Position numbers and translations under genes: made by a program. The notes beneath the pieces were generated by a model. That model saw only the letters and a list, made by a program, of their open reading frames with translations. It searched no databases and was not told the origin of the DNA. A DNA stretch of 64,000 nt from Amycolatopsis sp. DSM 110486 (GTDB lineage Bacteria; Actinomycetota; Actinomycetes; Mycobacteriales; Pseudonocardiaceae). The first letter of the stretch is position 1; the number at the start of each line of letters is the position of its first letter. Positions 36,700 through 46,765 of the stretch are shown here, one piece after another. The stretch covers positions 4,851,001-4,915,000 of the forward strand of contig NZ_CP080519.1 of assembly GCF_019468465.1 (NCBI RefSeq), written 5' to 3'.

Positions 36700-37037
36700 T
36701 GAAGAACAGGGGGCGGATTAGGGGCGTCCTAGGCCGAATTCGGGTTGTGCCGTTGGCGAATTCGTGCTGAGTCACCCGAATGGAAGCAGTGCCGGTCCAC
36801 AGTTCACCCCGGTAATTCCGGCGTTTCGCGCTGCGCAAGCCTGAATCGTTACGGATACTGCTTGCGGGGTGTGATCGCCGGGCATAGGTTGTCCGACACC
36901 AGTCGGGCGGCCGCGTTCTCCAGCGCGACCGGCCGAGCACTGGCACGTCGGGGTGCTGGCGCGACTCGCCTCATCGCGTCGTGATGCCTGGGGGCGTCAC
37001 GGTAACCGGCGTGCGCGGGTGAGGAGGCTTTTGTTCG
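36700..37037. promoter_or_regulatory. Upstream region of the trehalose importer operon
   Basis: 338 bases with no credible gene. It contains attcgggt (36738-36745) and acccgaat (36774-36781), a perfect 8-base inverted repeat, and a strong Shine-Dalgarno gaggagg at 37021. The lpqY promoter must lie here; I could not place -35/-10 boxes with confidence. Confidence 0.45.
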
Positions 37038-38354
37038 ATGGGGAAGAAGAGGCTACGGGGTCGCTCGCCCGCCCGAATGGGCGCGCTGCTGGCCGCCGGA
37101 TTGATGACCACGGGTCTGCTCGCCGCGTGTGGCACAGGCTCGGGACCGATGAAGATCAACGTGTACTACGCGCCCGAGGACAATTTCCAGACCGTTGTGG
37201 ACAACTGCAACAAAGCCGCGAACGGGCGCTACGAAATCGTCTACAACAAACTCCAGCGCGGTGCCGACGACCAGCGAATCCAGATGGCGCGCCGGCTCGC
37301 CGCCGGTGACACGTCGATGGACATCCTCGGTCTCGACGTGACGTGGGTGTCGGAGTTCGCCGAGGCCGGCTGGGCCGAGGAGTGGACGGGGCAGAACAAG
37401 GCCGCCGCGTCCGACGGCGTGCTGCAGGGCCCGCTCGAGACGGCCACCTACAACGGGAAGCTCTACGCCGCACCGAAGAACACCAACGTGCAGCTGCTCT
37501 GGTACGACGACCGCATCACCCCGAACCCGCCGAAGACGTGGGACGAGATGATGCAGATGTCGCAGCAGCTCAAGAGCCAGGGCAAGCCGTACAGCATCGT
37601 GTTCACCGGTGCGCAGTACGAAGGCCTGGTCGTCATCTACAACACGCTCGTGGAATCGCTCGGCGGCCACATCCTGTCCGACGACGGCAAGTCCGTGGTG
37701 ATGGACCAGGGCGCGGTCGACGCGCTGGCGCTGCTCAAACAGGTCACGTCGTCGGGCATCACGGACCCGTCGCTGACCAACCAGAAGGAGGACGACGTCC
37801 GCCAGACGTTCCAGCGCGGCAACGCCGCGTTCGAGCTCAACTGGCCGTTCGTCTACGCCTCCTACGCCGAGGAGAAGCCGCAGGACCTGTCGCACTTCAA
37901 GTGGGCGGTGTACCCCGAGGCGAAGGCCGGCATGCCGGCGAAGACGACCATCGGTGGTTACGACCTCGCGGTGAGCACGTACTCGCAGCACAAGCCCGAG
38001 GCGTTCGAAGCCGCGTTGTGCTTGCGCAGCGCGGAGAACCAGAAGTTCTCGGCCATCAACGACGGGGTGCCGCCGACCATCGAATCGGTGTACCACAACG
38101 ACGTTCCGCTCGACCCGTCGAAGCCGGCGTCGAACGACAACCCGAACATGGCCATCAAGTACCCGATGCGCGACACCATCCTCGACGCGTTGAAGACCGC
38201 CGCGGTGCGCCCGCTTTCCCCGGCGTACCAGAACGCGTCCACGGTCATGTCGAAGATCCTGTCGCCGCCTTCGGAGATCGACCCGCCCGTGACGGCCCAG
38301 CAGCTGCGGGAACAACTCAGTGACGCGCTCCAGTCGAAGGGAGTGATCCCGTGA
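37038..38354 (+). CDS. lpqY: Trehalose-binding lipoprotein of the LpqY-SugABC importer
   Basis: 438 residues. Signal peptide ending in lipobox LLAAC (Cys 31), then an extracytoplasmic sugar-binding protein: NVYYAPEDNFQTVVDNCN, DILGLDVTWVSEFAEAGW, YAAPKNTNVQLLWYDD and AFELNWPFVYASY, segments that hold ligand residues in mycobacterial LpqY. It captures trehalose outside the membrane. In mycobacteria the system recycles trehalose freed by mycolyl transfer. It begins a tight operon lpqY-sugA-sugB-sugC with 4-base (GTGA) and 1-base overlaps. Confidence 0.92.
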   Translation: MGKKRLRGRSPARMGALLAAGLMTTGLLAACGTGSGPMKINVYYAPEDNFQTVVDNCNKAANGRYEIVYNKLQRGADDQRIQMARRLAAGDTSMDILGLDVTWVSEFAEAGWAEEWTGQNKAAASDGVLQGPLETATYNGKLYAAPKNTNVQLLWYDDRITPNPPKTWDEMMQMSQQLKSQGKPYSIVFTGAQYEGLVVIYNTLVESLGGHILSDDGKSVVMDQGAVDALALLKQVTSSGITDPSLTNQKEDDVRQTFQRGNAAFELNWPFVYASYAEEKPQDLSHFKWAVYPEAKAGMPAKTTIGGYDLAVSTYSQHKPEAFEAALCLRSAENQKFSAINDGVPPTIESVYHNDVPLDPSKPASNDNPNMAIKYPMRDTILDALKTAAVRPLSPAYQNASTVMSKILSPPSEIDPPVTAQQLREQLSDALQSKGVIP

Positions 38355-39328
38355 CCGTCCAGGACCCCTCAACCGGCACCGCCGAACCCACCGGCGCACC
38401 GCCCGCGCACGAGGCCGTGAGCCACCGCAAGGGAAAACCCGTTCTCAGCGAGGGGAAGAGGGCCGAACGGCGGCTGGGCCTGTGGCTCTGCGCGCCGGCC
38501 TTCCTCGTGATGATCGCGGTGACGGGCTACCCGATCGTCTACTCGATCTGGCTTTCGCTGCAGCGCTACGACCTGAGGTTCCCCGCGCAGCAGGAGTTCA
38601 TCGGGTTCGCCAACTACGGGGCCGTGCTCACCAGCTCCTACTGGTGGACCGCGTTCGGCACCACGATGTTCCTGACCGTGGTGTCGGTGGCAATCGAGTT
38701 CGTGCTCGGCATGGCGCTCGCGCTGATCATGCACCGCACGCTCGTGGGCCGCGGGCTCGTGCGCACCGTCGCGCTGATCCCGTACGGCATCGTCACGGTC
38801 GTCGCGGCGTTCTCGTGGTACTTCGCGTGGACGCCGGACACCGGCTACCTCGCGAACTCGCTGGCGTCGGGCGGCGCACCGCTCACCGAGCAGTGGCCGT
38901 CGCTGTTCATCATCATCCTCGCCGAGGTGTGGAAGACCACGCCGTTCATGGCGCTGCTGCTGATGGCCGGTCTCGCGCTGGTGCCGGAGGACCTGCTGAA
39001 GGCCGCCGCGATGGACGGGGCCTCGGCGTGGCAGCGGTTCACCAAGGTGATGCTGCCGGTGATGAAGCCCGCGATCCTCGTCGCGCTGCTGTTCCGCACG
39101 CTCGACGCGTTCCGCATCTTCGACAACATCTACGTGCTCACCAGCGGCGCGCAGGACACCGCATCGGTGTCGATGATGACCTACGACAACCTGGTCAAGG
39201 GTCTCAACCTCGGCATCGGGTCCACGATGGCCGTGCTGATCTTCATCACGGTGGCGATCATCGCGTTTCTCTTCATCAAGGTGTTCGGCACCGCCGCACC
39301 CGGCACGGACGACGGGGGTAAACGCTGA
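38351..39328 (+). CDS. sugA: Trehalose ABC importer permease SugA
   Basis: 325 residues. A cytosolic N-terminus of about 40 residues, then six membrane helices and the EAA loop [24 protein letters not shown] that contacts the ATPase. Typical MalF-type sugar permease. Starts with GTG overlapping the lpqY stop by four bases; its own stop overlaps the sugB start by one base. Confidence 0.92.
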   Translation: MTVQDPSTGTAEPTGAPPAHEAVSHRKGKPVLSEGKRAERRLGLWLCAPAFLVMIAVTGYPIVYSIWLSLQRYDLRFPAQQEFIGFANYGAVLTSSYWWTAFGTTMFLTVVSVAIEFVLGMALALIMHRTLVGRGLVRTVALIPYGIVTVVAAFSWYFAWTPDTGYLANSLASGGAPLTEQWPSLFIIILAEVWKTTPFMALLLMAGLALVPEDLLKAAAMDGASAWQRFTKVMLPVMKPAILVALLFRTLDAFRIFDNIYVLTSGAQDTASVSMMTYDNLVKGLNLGIGSTMAVLIFITVAIIAFLFIKVFGTAAPGTDDGGKR

Positions 39329-40170
39329 TGGCCATCGGTGGTGCGGTCACGACCGGCCGCAAAGTGCGCTGGGGCGTCATCGACATCCTCGTCGTGGCGT
39401 TCGCGCTGATCCCCGTGCTGTGGATCATTTCCCTGTCCTTCAAGACGAAGGAAACGCTCAACGACGGCAGCTTCTGGCCCCAGGAGTGGACGCTCAAGAA
39501 CTACGCCGACATCTTCCAGACGTCGGAGTTCCTGCGGGCGCTGGTGAACTCCATCGGAATCTCGGTGATCTCCACGGTGATCGCGGTGGTGCTGGGCACG
39601 ATGGCGGCCTACGCCATCGCGCGCCTCGAGTTTCCTGGGAAGAAGCTGCTCGTGGGGCTGTCCCTGCTGATCGCGATGTTCCCGCAGGTCTCGCTCGTCA
39701 CGCCGCTGTTCAACATCGAGCGCAACCTGGGTCTCTTCGACACGTGGGCGGGGCTGATCCTGCCCTACATCACGTTCGCCCTGCCGCTTTCGATCTACAC
39801 GCTCTCGGCGTTCTTCCGGGAGATCCCCTGGGAGCTCGAAAAGGCGGCGAAGATGGACGGCGCGTCGCCGGCCCAGGCCTTCCGGAAGGTGATCGCGCCG
39901 CTGGCCGCGCCGGGCGTGTTCACCACGGCGATCCTGGTCTTCATCTTCTGCTGGAACGACTTCCTGTTCGCCATCTCGCTGACGTCCACCACTGCGTCGC
40001 GCACGGTGCCGGCCGCGTTGTCGTTCTTCACCGGGTCTTCGCAGTTCGAGGACCCGACGGGCCAGGTGAGCGCGGCCGCGGTCGTGATCACCATCCCGAT
40101 CATCCTGTTCGTGTTGTTCTTCCAGCGTCGCATCGTGGCGGGGCTGACGTCCGGTGCGGTGAAGGGCTGA
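39328..40170 (+). CDS. sugB: Trehalose ABC importer permease SugB
   Basis: 280 residues. MalG-type permease with six helices, [22 protein letters not shown] after TM1, and the EAA loop [24 protein letters not shown]. Pairs with SugA to form the channel. Confidence 0.92.
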   Translation: MAIGGAVTTGRKVRWGVIDILVVAFALIPVLWIISLSFKTKETLNDGSFWPQEWTLKNYADIFQTSEFLRALVNSIGISVISTVIAVVLGTMAAYAIARLEFPGKKLLVGLSLLIAMFPQVSLVTPLFNIERNLGLFDTWAGLILPYITFALPLSIYTLSAFFREIPWELEKAAKMDGASPAQAFRKVIAPLAAPGVFTTAILVFIFCWNDFLFAISLTSTTASRTVPAALSFFTGSSQFEDPTGQVSAAAVVITIPIILFVLFFQRRIVAGLTSGAVKG

Positions 40171-40173
40171 CCC

Positions 40174-41355
40174 ATGGCTGAAATCGTCCTCGACAAAGTT
40201 TCGAAGCGTTACCCCGACGGTGCGCTCGCAGTGTCCGAAGTGGACATCACGATCGCGGACGGCGAGTTCATCATCCTCGTCGGCCCGTCCGGCTGCGGGA
40301 AGTCGACCACGCTCAACATGGTGGCCGGGCTGGAGGACATCTCGTCCGGCGAGCTGCGCATCGACGGCAAGCGCGTGAACGAGCGGGCGCCGAAGGACCG
40401 CGACATCGCGATGGTGTTCCAGTCCTACGCGCTTTACCCGCACATGAGCGTGCGCGAGAACATGGCGTTCCCGCTGCGGCTGGCCAAGGTGGCCGACGCG
40501 ACGGTGCGCGCGAAGGTGGAGGAGGCGGCGGAGATCCTCGACCTCACCGCGCACCTGGACCGCAAGCCGTCGAACCTCTCCGGTGGCCAGCGTCAGCGCG
40601 TGGCGATGGGGCGCGCGATCGTGCGCAACCCCAAGGCGTTCCTGATGGACGAACCACTGTCCAACCTGGACGCGAAGCTGCGCGGCCAGATGCGCACATC
40701 GGTGTCGAAGATCCAGAAGCAGCTGGGCACGACCACGCTGTACGTGACCCACGACCAGACCGAGGCCATGACGCTGGGCGACCGCGTGGTGGTGCTGCGG
40801 GCCGGGTACGTGCAGCAGATCGGCTCGCCGCAGTTCCTCTATGACAACCCGGCGAACCTGTTCGTGGCCGGGTTCATCGGCTCGCCGTCGATGAACTTCG
40901 TGCCGGCGACGCTGGAGAACGGTGAGCTGCACAGCCCGCTGGGCACCACGCCGCTCACCGACCGGATCCGCCGGATGGCCGAGGCCGCCAACGCGCCGCG
41001 CGAGGTGATCGTGGGCGTGCGGCCGGAGCACTTCGAGGACGCGGCGCTCGTCGACTCCGCCCAGCGTGGCGAGGGTTCCACGTTCACCGCGCACATCGAT
41101 GTGCTCGAGTCGATGGGCTCGGAGAAGTTCGCGCACTTCACCGTGGAAGGCGAGGTGGCCACGTCGGCCGAGCTCGCCGAGCTGGCCGCCGACAGCGGTT
41201 CCGCCGACGTGCCGGGCGCCGAGTCGCTCATCGTGGCCCGGCTCTCGGCCGAGTCCCAGGCCGCGGAGAACGCGGACCTGGAGATCTGGTTCGACGCGGA
41301 CAAGGTGAAGCTGTTCGACCCGAGCAACGGGCGGAACCTGACCTACCAGGAATAG
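40174..41355 (+). CDS. sugC: Trehalose ABC importer ATPase SugC
   Basis: 393 residues. Walker A GPSGCGKST (37-45), signature LSGGQRQRVAMGRA (135 onward), Walker B FLMDEPLSNLD, H-loop VTHDQTEAM, and a C-terminal regulatory TOBE/OB region of about 150 residues as in MalK/MsiK. Its acidic insertion (AELAADSGSADVPGAES, about 330-347) is somewhat long. Followed by a perfect terminator hairpin. Confidence 0.93.
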   Translation: MAEIVLDKVSKRYPDGALAVSEVDITIADGEFIILVGPSGCGKSTTLNMVAGLEDISSGELRIDGKRVNERAPKDRDIAMVFQSYALYPHMSVRENMAFPLRLAKVADATVRAKVEEAAEILDLTAHLDRKPSNLSGGQRQRVAMGRAIVRNPKAFLMDEPLSNLDAKLRGQMRTSVSKIQKQLGTTTLYVTHDQTEAMTLGDRVVVLRAGYVQQIGSPQFLYDNPANLFVAGFIGSPSMNFVPATLENGELHSPLGTTPLTDRIRRMAEAANAPREVIVGVRPEHFEDAALVDSAQRGEGSTFTAHIDVLESMGSEKFAHFTVEGEVATSAELAELAADSGSADVPGAESLIVARLSAESQAAENADLEIWFDADKVKLFDPSNGRNLTYQE

Positions 41356-41368
41356 GTTTCCAGTACGG

Positions 41369-41401
41369 AGGCCCCTTCACGCTCTGCTCGGGAAGGGGCC
41401 T
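41369..41401. terminator. Bidirectional terminator after sugC
   Basis: aggccccttc and gaaggggcct form a perfect 10-base stem around a 13-base loop, 13 bases after sugC and 9 bases before the stop of the convergent lipoprotein gene. Confidence 0.8.
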
Positions 41402-41410
41402 TCGTCGTGT

Positions 41411-42343
41411 TCAGGGGATCTTCGCGAACACCAGCGCCGCGACCTGGCTCGCGACCGGGCACGCGGCCGCGCCGCTGGAACCGCTCGTGTCCACCACGCT
41501 CACCACCGCCTGCTCGCCGCGCCCCGGGGTGTCCGGCGACGGCTGAGTGGTCGTCAGGTGGCAGAACGCTCCGTCGGTGCTCTGGCGCGCCGTGCGGCCG
41601 CCGAGGGTTGCGGTCGCGCCGGTGGGTGCCTGTTTCTGCACGGAGAACGCGACGCTCACCGTGCCGCGGATGCAGGAGTGGCCCGACAACCCGGCCGAGG
41701 GCTGCGTGCCGGCGCCGGCGATCGCGTCGAGCTCGTGGACGTTGAGCAGTGCGCACGGGTCGACGCGGCCCCACGAGCGGTCGGGGAACTGGTGGTGGCG
41801 CACCTTGCCGCCGCTCGCGGCCGCGAGGACCCCACCGACCACGGCGTCGGCGTCGGAGCAGCGGTCGGCCGACGCGCCGGCGCCTTCGGCGTCGGTCACG
41901 GCGATGTTGAGGCGGATCCCGTCGGCGAACGTCACCACGCGCGAGCACGTCTTGTCGGGCGTGAAGCCGGCCTGCTGCACGGCGACGCCGTCGGGGAGCG
42001 GGCCGGAGTACTCGTACGGCTTCACGTTCGGGTCCGCGTCGGCGGCCAGCGGGCCCACGCTCACCGTGTGCTGGCGCCCGCTGCGCACGTAGTCGGTCCG
42101 GCAGTCGGTGAACGACGAGTCGGGGTCGTCGGCCGTCGCGCCGCGCAGGCGGGAGACGTCGAGCAGGCTGCAGTAGTCGAGCGTGGTGAAGTCGCCGAGC
42201 GCCGCCACGGCCGTCATCGGCGAGGGGGCTAACGAGACGGGCGCGGGGGCGGCCGCCGAGGAGCAGCCGGCGAGCAGGAGCGCGCCACCGAGCGCGACGA
42301 CAACGGGTCCAAAGGGGGAACGCACGGGGTGCAGTATCACCAC
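41411..42343 (-). CDS. Secreted lipoprotein with two DUF3558-like halves
   Basis: 310 residues. Lipobox LLLAGC (Cys about 27) then two halves, each with an LDxCxLL motif and a later Cys: TLDYCSLLDVSRL...FTDC and RVDPCALLNVHELDAIAG...HSCIRG. This is how duplicated DUF3558 domains read in actinobacterial lipoproteins. Paired cysteines suggest disulphides outside the cell. Function unknown. The start is unsure: GTG 42343 (used), 42340 and 42325 are in frame and none has a clear SD. Confidence 0.75.
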   Translation of the reverse strand: MVILHPVRSPFGPVVVALGGALLLAGCSSAAAPAPVSLAPSPMTAVAALGDFTTLDYCSLLDVSRLRGATADDPDSSFTDCRTDYVRSGRQHTVSVGPLAADADPNVKPYEYSGPLPDGVAVQQAGFTPDKTCSRVVTFADGIRLNIAVTDAEGAGASADRCSDADAVVGGVLAAASGGKVRHHQFPDRSWGRVDPCALLNVHELDAIAGAGTQPSAGLSGHSCIRGTVSVAFSVQKQAPTGATATLGGRTARQSTDGAFCHLTTTQPSPDTPGRGEQAVVSVVDTSGSSGAAACPVASQVAALVFAKIP

Positions 42344-42550
42344 GAATCGCGCGAAAAATCAGCCCTGACAGGGAAATCCCACACTGCGCTGTGGTGTCCG
42401 CGCAGGTCAGCGCCGCGAAATCGGACGCCGGTCCGTGCGTGGCGGGATGACCGGCTCGGGCCCTTAGGGGTCCGAATCGTCCCGGGGAGCGATGTGCTCG
42501 CGGCGCATTCCTGGTGTCCTTGAGTCACGAACCCAACGGGAGGGACCACG

Positions 42551-42745
42551 ATGACCGCACCTGTCACGCAGAGGCTGAGCCGCCCGCGCAACGACCGCAT
42601 GATCGGCGGCGTGTGCGCCGGGCTCGCCCGCCGATTCGGCACCACGCCGGGCAAGGTCCGCGTGCTCGCGCTGCTGTCCTGCCTGCTGCCCGGCCCGCAG
42701 TTCGTCGCCTACCTGATCCTCTGGGCCGTCATGCCCAGCGAGTGA
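42551..42745 (+). CDS. PspC-domain small membrane protein
   Basis: 64 residues: RLSRPRNDRMIGGVCAGLARRFG and one hydrophobic segment VLALLSCLLPGPQFVAYLILWAVMP, which is a complete PspC domain. PspC-like proteins act in envelope stress control. GGGAGGG lies before the ATG. A single-gene unit ended by a very strong terminator. Confidence 0.9.
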   Translation: MTAPVTQRLSRPRNDRMIGGVCAGLARRFGTTPGKVRVLALLSCLLPGPQFVAYLILWAVMPSE

Positions 42746-42762
42746 GGTCCGGCCGCACCGAA

Positions 42763-42797
42763 GCCGTGAAGGGCACCCGCGTGGTGCCCTTCACGGC
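42763..42797 (+). terminator. Strong rho-independent terminator after the PspC gene
   Basis: gccgtgaagggcacc (42763-42777) pairs perfectly with ggtgcccttcacggc (42783-42797) around cgcgt, followed by TTTT. The right arm lies over the last codons of the convergent TetR gene. Confidence 0.9.
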
Positions 42798-43495
42798 TTT
42801 TCGCGCGGAACCGGGGGAGTGGCCGGATGCGGGTGGCGCGGCTGGCGCCACGCGCACATCGCCTGGTCGATCTCGGCCTGGTCGAGCCCCGGGTGCGGCA
42901 GCTCGGTCGCGCGGCCCGGCTCGGCGCGCAGGCCGTCGAGGATCAGCGCGAGACAGCGGCGCCACAGGTGCGGCTCCACGGCGCTGGTGTACTCGACCGC
43001 CGCGCCGACCATCTGGTGGATGAGCGGCAGATCGGTGGGCACGAGGTCGGCCCGCAGCTGCCCGGACTCCTGCGCACGCTCCATCAGCCGCGTGATGAGC
43101 GGCACCATGTGAGCTTTCACCTCGGCCACGTGCTCGTGCCCGAACGCCTTGGACAGCATGATCTCCCGCAGCCCGCGGTCGGCGGAGTGCAGCTCGACCG
43201 TGCGCCACACGAAGTCGACGAAACCGTCCCACGGGTCTTCGGCGCCCAGCGCCTGCTCCGCGAGATCGGCGATGTCCTGCAGCTGCTCGACGAACATCGC
43301 CTCGACCAGGTGTTCCTTGCTGGGGAACCGCCGGTAGACGGTGCCGACGCCCAGGCCGGCGTGGTGCGCGACGTCGTCGAGCGTCGCCTCCAGCCCTCGT
43401 TTGCCGAAGACGGCGCGAGCGGATTCGAGGATGCGCCGGCGGTTGAGCTCGGCATCACGCCGCAGCGGCCGCGCCGGTGCGGCGTCCGGTGTCAT
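42791..43495 (-). CDS. TetR-family regulator of the adjacent MFS efflux gene
   Basis: 234 residues. N-terminal HTH: NRRRILESARAVFGKRGLEAT, DDVAHHAGLGVGTVYRRFPSKEHLVEAMF. The ligand domain is helical. It diverges from a DHA2-type drug transporter gene with 120 bases between, the common repressor/efflux layout. The last codons coincide with the right arm of the PspC terminator, so its own 3' end doubles as that structure. I found no clear palindromic operator in the gap. Confidence 0.9.
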   Translation of the reverse strand: MTPDAAPARPLRRDAELNRRRILESARAVFGKRGLEATLDDVAHHAGLGVGTVYRRFPSKEHLVEAMFVEQLQDIADLAEQALGAEDPWDGFVDFVWRTVELHSADRGLREIMLSKAFGHEHVAEVKAHMVPLITRLMERAQESGQLRADLVPTDLPLIHQMVGAAVEYTSAVEPHLWRRCLALILDGLRAEPGRATELPHPGLDQAEIDQAMCAWRQPRHPHPATPPVPREKP

Positions 43496-43615
43496 GACGC
43501 CCAGGTTACCAAAAGAAGTCGAGGCACCATCTCCGGTTTTTGTGTACTTTGGGCCGCGTAACGGGAGGGACCTACTCCACATAGCGCTTTGATCACTATC
43601 GTGAGGGAAATCCAC

Positions 43616-45121
43616 ATGCCTGACTCGACGGCCACGCTCGAGCGTCCGGGGGAGGACGCGCCGAGCCACGCCGAAAACCCGCACCACTCCAGACGCTGGG
43701 CCATCCTCGTGATGATCGGCCTGGCCCAGCTGATGGTGGTGCTCGACGCCACCGTCGTGAACATCGCGCTGCCTTCGGCGCAGGTCGACCTCGGTTTCTC
43801 CAACGACGCCCGCCAGTGGGTCGTCACCGCGTACGCGCTCGCGTTCGGCAGCCTGCTGCTGCTCGGCGGGCGGCTCGCGGACCTGTTCGGCCGCAAGAAC
43901 GCGTTCCTCGTGGGCCTGGCCGGCTTCGCCGCGGTGTCCGCGATCGGCGGCGCGGCGAGCAGCATCGAGATGCTGCTGATCGCCCGCGCGGCGCAGGGTG
44001 TGTTCGGCGCGCTGCTCGCGCCGGCCGCGCTTTCCCTGCTCACCACCACGTTCACCGACCCGAAGGAACGCGGCCGCGCGTTCGGCGTGTTCGGCGCGAT
44101 CGGCGGTGGCGGTGCCGCCATCGGCCTGTTGCTGGGCGGCGTGCTCACCGAATACCTCGACTGGCGCTGGTGCATGTTCGTGAACATCGTGTTCGCGGTC
44201 ATCGCCTTCATCGGCGGCGCGCTGCTGCTGCGCCGCCAGGAGTCCGACGGCCCGCGCCCGAAGCTCGACCTGCCGGGCACGGTCAGCGCGTCGGCCGGTC
44301 TCTTCGCACTCGTCTACGGCTTCTCCAACGCCGAGCACGACTCGTGGGGCTCGATCTCGGTGTGGGGCTTCCTCGCGGCCGGGCTGGCGCTGCTGGCGAC
44401 GTTCGTCGTGCTGCAGCAACGCGTGAAGCACCCGTTGCTGCCGATGCGCGTGCTGCTCGACCGCGACCGCGGCGGCTCGTACATCGCGATGTTCCTCATC
44501 GCGATCGGCATGTTCTCGATCTTCCTGTTCCTCACGTTCTACGTGCAGCAGAACCTCAAGTTCACGCCCATCGAGAGCGGATTCGGCTTCCTGCCGATGG
44601 TCGCCACGCTGATGGCGGCCGCGACCACCGCGACGGGCGTGCTGCTGCCGCGGTTCGGGCCGAAGCCGCTGGTGCCCACGGGCATGCTGATCGCCGCGGG
44701 CGGTCTGCTGTGGCTGAGCGCGATCGACGCCGGCAGCACCTACGCCGAGGGCGTGCTGGGGCCGCTCATGGTGCTCGGCGTGGGCATCGGCCTGTCGATG
44801 GCGCCGGCGATGAGCGTCGCGACCTTCGGGGTCGAGCTGCACGACGCGGGCGTCGCGTCGGCGACGGTCAACACGATGCAGCAGGTAGGTGGCTCGATCG
44901 GCACCGCGCTGCTGAGCACGCTCGCGGGCAACGCGGCGACGTCGTTCCTGGCCGGGCGCGCGCCCACGCCGCAGCTCGCCGCGGAGGCGGCCGTGCACAG
45001 CTACACCACGGCGTTCACCTGGGCCGCGGTCATCTTCGCGGTCGGTGCGGTGATCACCGGGCTGCTGCTGCGCCCGGGCGCCCCGCGCGGCGTGGCCGTG
45101 GTGCAGGCCGTGCACGTCTGA
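43616..45121 (+). CDS. MFS drug exporter, DHA2/EmrB-QacA type (14 TM)
   Basis: 501 residues, about 14 membrane helices. QLMVVLDATVVNIALPSAQ in TM1 is the DHA2 hallmark motif; WVVTAYALAFGSLLLLGGRLADLFGRKN is motif A, and RAAQGVFGALLAPAALSLL motif B. It exports hydrophobic or cationic compounds with protons. ATG 43616 has GAGGGA upstream. Probably controlled by the divergent TetR. Ends at a strong terminator. Confidence 0.92.
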   Translation: MPDSTATLERPGEDAPSHAENPHHSRRWAILVMIGLAQLMVVLDATVVNIALPSAQVDLGFSNDARQWVVTAYALAFGSLLLLGGRLADLFGRKNAFLVGLAGFAAVSAIGGAASSIEMLLIARAAQGVFGALLAPAALSLLTTTFTDPKERGRAFGVFGAIGGGGAAIGLLLGGVLTEYLDWRWCMFVNIVFAVIAFIGGALLLRRQESDGPRPKLDLPGTVSASAGLFALVYGFSNAEHDSWGSISVWGFLAAGLALLATFVVLQQRVKHPLLPMRVLLDRDRGGSYIAMFLIAIGMFSIFLFLTFYVQQNLKFTPIESGFGFLPMVATLMAAATTATGVLLPRFGPKPLVPTGMLIAAGGLLWLSAIDAGSTYAEGVLGPLMVLGVGIGLSMAPAMSVATFGVELHDAGVASATVNTMQQVGGSIGTALLSTLAGNAATSFLAGRAPTPQLAAEAAVHSYTTAFTWAAVIFAVGAVITGLLLRPGAPRGVAVVQAVHV

Positions 45122-45139
45122 AGCTCGCTGATCGGGGTG

Positions 45140-45183
45140 AACGGTCCCTTCCCTGCTCGGCCGGGAAGGGACCGTTCTTTTTT
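45140..45183 (+). terminator. Strong rho-independent terminator after the MFS exporter
   Basis: aacggtcccttccc (45140-45153) and gggaagggaccgtt (45163-45176) form a perfect 14-base stem followed by C and six T. Confidence 0.93.
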
Positions 45184-45226
45184 CAACACCGGTAACCCGC
45201 GCCGCGGCTCACCCGACTCACTGGAC

Positions 45227-46408
45227 ATGACGGACCCGGCGAAGGTCTTTTTCCGCGATCCGAGCTACGACGGCCAGTTCGCGCGCACGCTCAACGCCGC
45301 GGTGGTGCACGCGGCCGACCTCGGTGAGGCGTTCGCGACCGCGCGCGGCCTCGGCAAGCTCTCCGGCGGCGGCTGGTACGACGCGTGGTCGGCCACCGCG
45401 GACCGCGCGCGCGTCGTGGCGGACTCGGCGCTGGCCGCGGGGGACCGCGTGAGCGCGCGCCACGCGTTCCTGCGCGCGAGCGAGTACTTCCGGCAGGCGT
45501 ACTTCTTCATTCGGTCCGATGTGGACGATCCACGGCTGCAGTCCGCGTACCGCGGTCACGTCGAGGCGTTCGCGGAGGCCGCGAAGCTCCTCGAACACCC
45601 CGCCGAAGCGGTGCGGATCCCGTACGAGGACACGACTTTGCACGGCTATTTCTTCGCGCCGCACGCGTCCAGCACGCCGCGGCCGACCGTCGTGCTGCCG
45701 TGCGGCTACGACTCCACGGCCGAGTCCGGCTGGCTCGACGTGCCCGGCGCCGTCGACCGCGGCTACAACGTGCTCGTGTTCGACGGCCCCGGGCAGGGCG
45801 AGACGCTCTACGTCCAGCACCGGTACCTGCGCCACGACTTCGAAAACGTGCTGACCCCCGTGCTCGACTGGCTGCTCGACCGGCCCGAGGTCGACCCGGC
45901 GCAGGTGGTGCTCGTCGGCCGGTCGTTCGCCGGCTACCTCGCGCCGCGCGCCGCGACCGCCGAGCACCGGATCGCCGCGCTCGTGTGCGACCCGGCGCAG
46001 CCGGACCTCGGCGCGCGGGTGCCGTCCGGCCCGGCCGCGCTGGCGGCCGCGCCCGTGGTGCGGGTGCAGATGCGGCGCAACGCCGACCGCGCGGAGTTCT
46101 TCCGCGCCCGCATGGCCGCCCACGGCATCGACTCCGTCCGCGAGTACTTCGCCGAGCTGCGGCGGTTCACCATGCTCGCCGACGCGGCGAACATCACCTG
46201 CCCGGCCCTGCTCGTGGAGTCCGAACACGACTTCACGGCCGGCGGCGGCCCGACACTGCGCGACGCGCTCACCACCAAAGCCCAGGTCGTCCAGCTCACC
46301 GCGGCCGAAGGCGTCGACGGTCACTGCGCAGGCCTCGGCCAGCAGGTGTGGACGGGCACCGTCTATCCATGGCTGCACCGGACCCTGTCCACCTCACTTG
46401 TCGGCTGA
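45227..46408 (+). CDS. Alpha/beta hydrolase, FrsA/pseudooxynicotine-hydrolase-like
   Basis: 393 residues. An N-terminal helical cap of about 130 residues ([18 protein letters not shown]) precedes the hydrolase core with [14 protein letters not shown], the elbow [12 protein letters not shown] (Ser nucleophile), acid in [10 protein letters not shown] and His in [10 protein letters not shown]. The helical-cap layout matches the DUF1100/2,6-dihydropseudooxynicotine hydrolase group of C-C or ester hydrolases. Substrate unknown. Its 3' end overlaps the convergent zinc-finger gene by 15 bases. Confidence 0.82.
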   Translation: MTDPAKVFFRDPSYDGQFARTLNAAVVHAADLGEAFATARGLGKLSGGGWYDAWSATADRARVVADSALAAGDRVSARHAFLRASEYFRQAYFFIRSDVDDPRLQSAYRGHVEAFAEAAKLLEHPAEAVRIPYEDTTLHGYFFAPHASSTPRPTVVLPCGYDSTAESGWLDVPGAVDRGYNVLVFDGPGQGETLYVQHRYLRHDFENVLTPVLDWLLDRPEVDPAQVVLVGRSFAGYLAPRAATAEHRIAALVCDPAQPDLGARVPSGPAALAAAPVVRVQMRRNADRAEFFRARMAAHGIDSVREYFAELRRFTMLADAANITCPALLVESEHDFTAGGGPTLRDALTTKAQVVQLTAAEGVDGHCAGLGQQVWTGTVYPWLHRTLSTSLVG

Positions 46409-46744
46409 AAACCGTTCCCACCCTGACTGCCGCGTCACGCCCAGTGCTTCGCCGATGCGCGCCCACGCGACTCCGCGCGACCGCAGCAGGTCCACCTGGG
46501 CCTGGATGCGTGCGTCGGCCTGGGCGCTCACCATGGCCATGCGCGGGATGCTCTGCAGGATCTCGTCGTCGGACTTCAGTTCCCACAGCGTCACTTCCGG
46601 CGTGGCCGGCTCTTGTTGCCCGGCGAGGATCTCGCCGCACAGGCTCACGCAGCCGTCGCAGATGTACACACCCGCGCCGGAGATGAGCTTGCTGACCTCG
46701 TCGGCGCGCTTGAGGCAAAACGAGCAGTAGCTGTCGTCGGTCAT
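46394..46744 (-). CDS. ClpX-type C4 zinc finger protein with HTH-like C-terminus
   Basis: 116 residues. N-terminal CSFC-x24-CDGC-type finger ([29 protein letters not shown]), the dimerising zinc domain of ClpX, with no AAA+ ATPase after it. The C-terminal part ([36 protein letters not shown]) reads as a helix-turn-helix. In ClpX this domain binds substrates and adaptors, so the protein could be an adaptor or a DNA-binding sensor. SD GGGGAGG; 21 bases after the ParB-like gene, so third gene of an operon. Confidence 0.85.
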   Translation of the reverse strand: MTDDSYCSFCLKRADEVSKLISGAGVYICDGCVSLCGEILAGQQEPATPEVTLWELKSDDEILQSIPRMAMVSAQADARIQAQVDLLRSRGVAWARIGEALGVTRQSGWERFSADK

Positions 46745-46765
46745 CGAGACCTCCCCAGGAACATG

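Noticed and set aside
39181..41136. A 651-codon minus-strand open frame across sugA-sugB-sugC
   Set aside because: Antisense shadow of three well-defined transporter genes; no motif and no SD.
42791..45115. The minus-strand frame of the TetR gene stays open for 774 codons under the MFS gene
   Set aside because: Only the last 234 codons from ATG 43495 resemble a TetR protein; the rest is the antisense shadow of the exporter.
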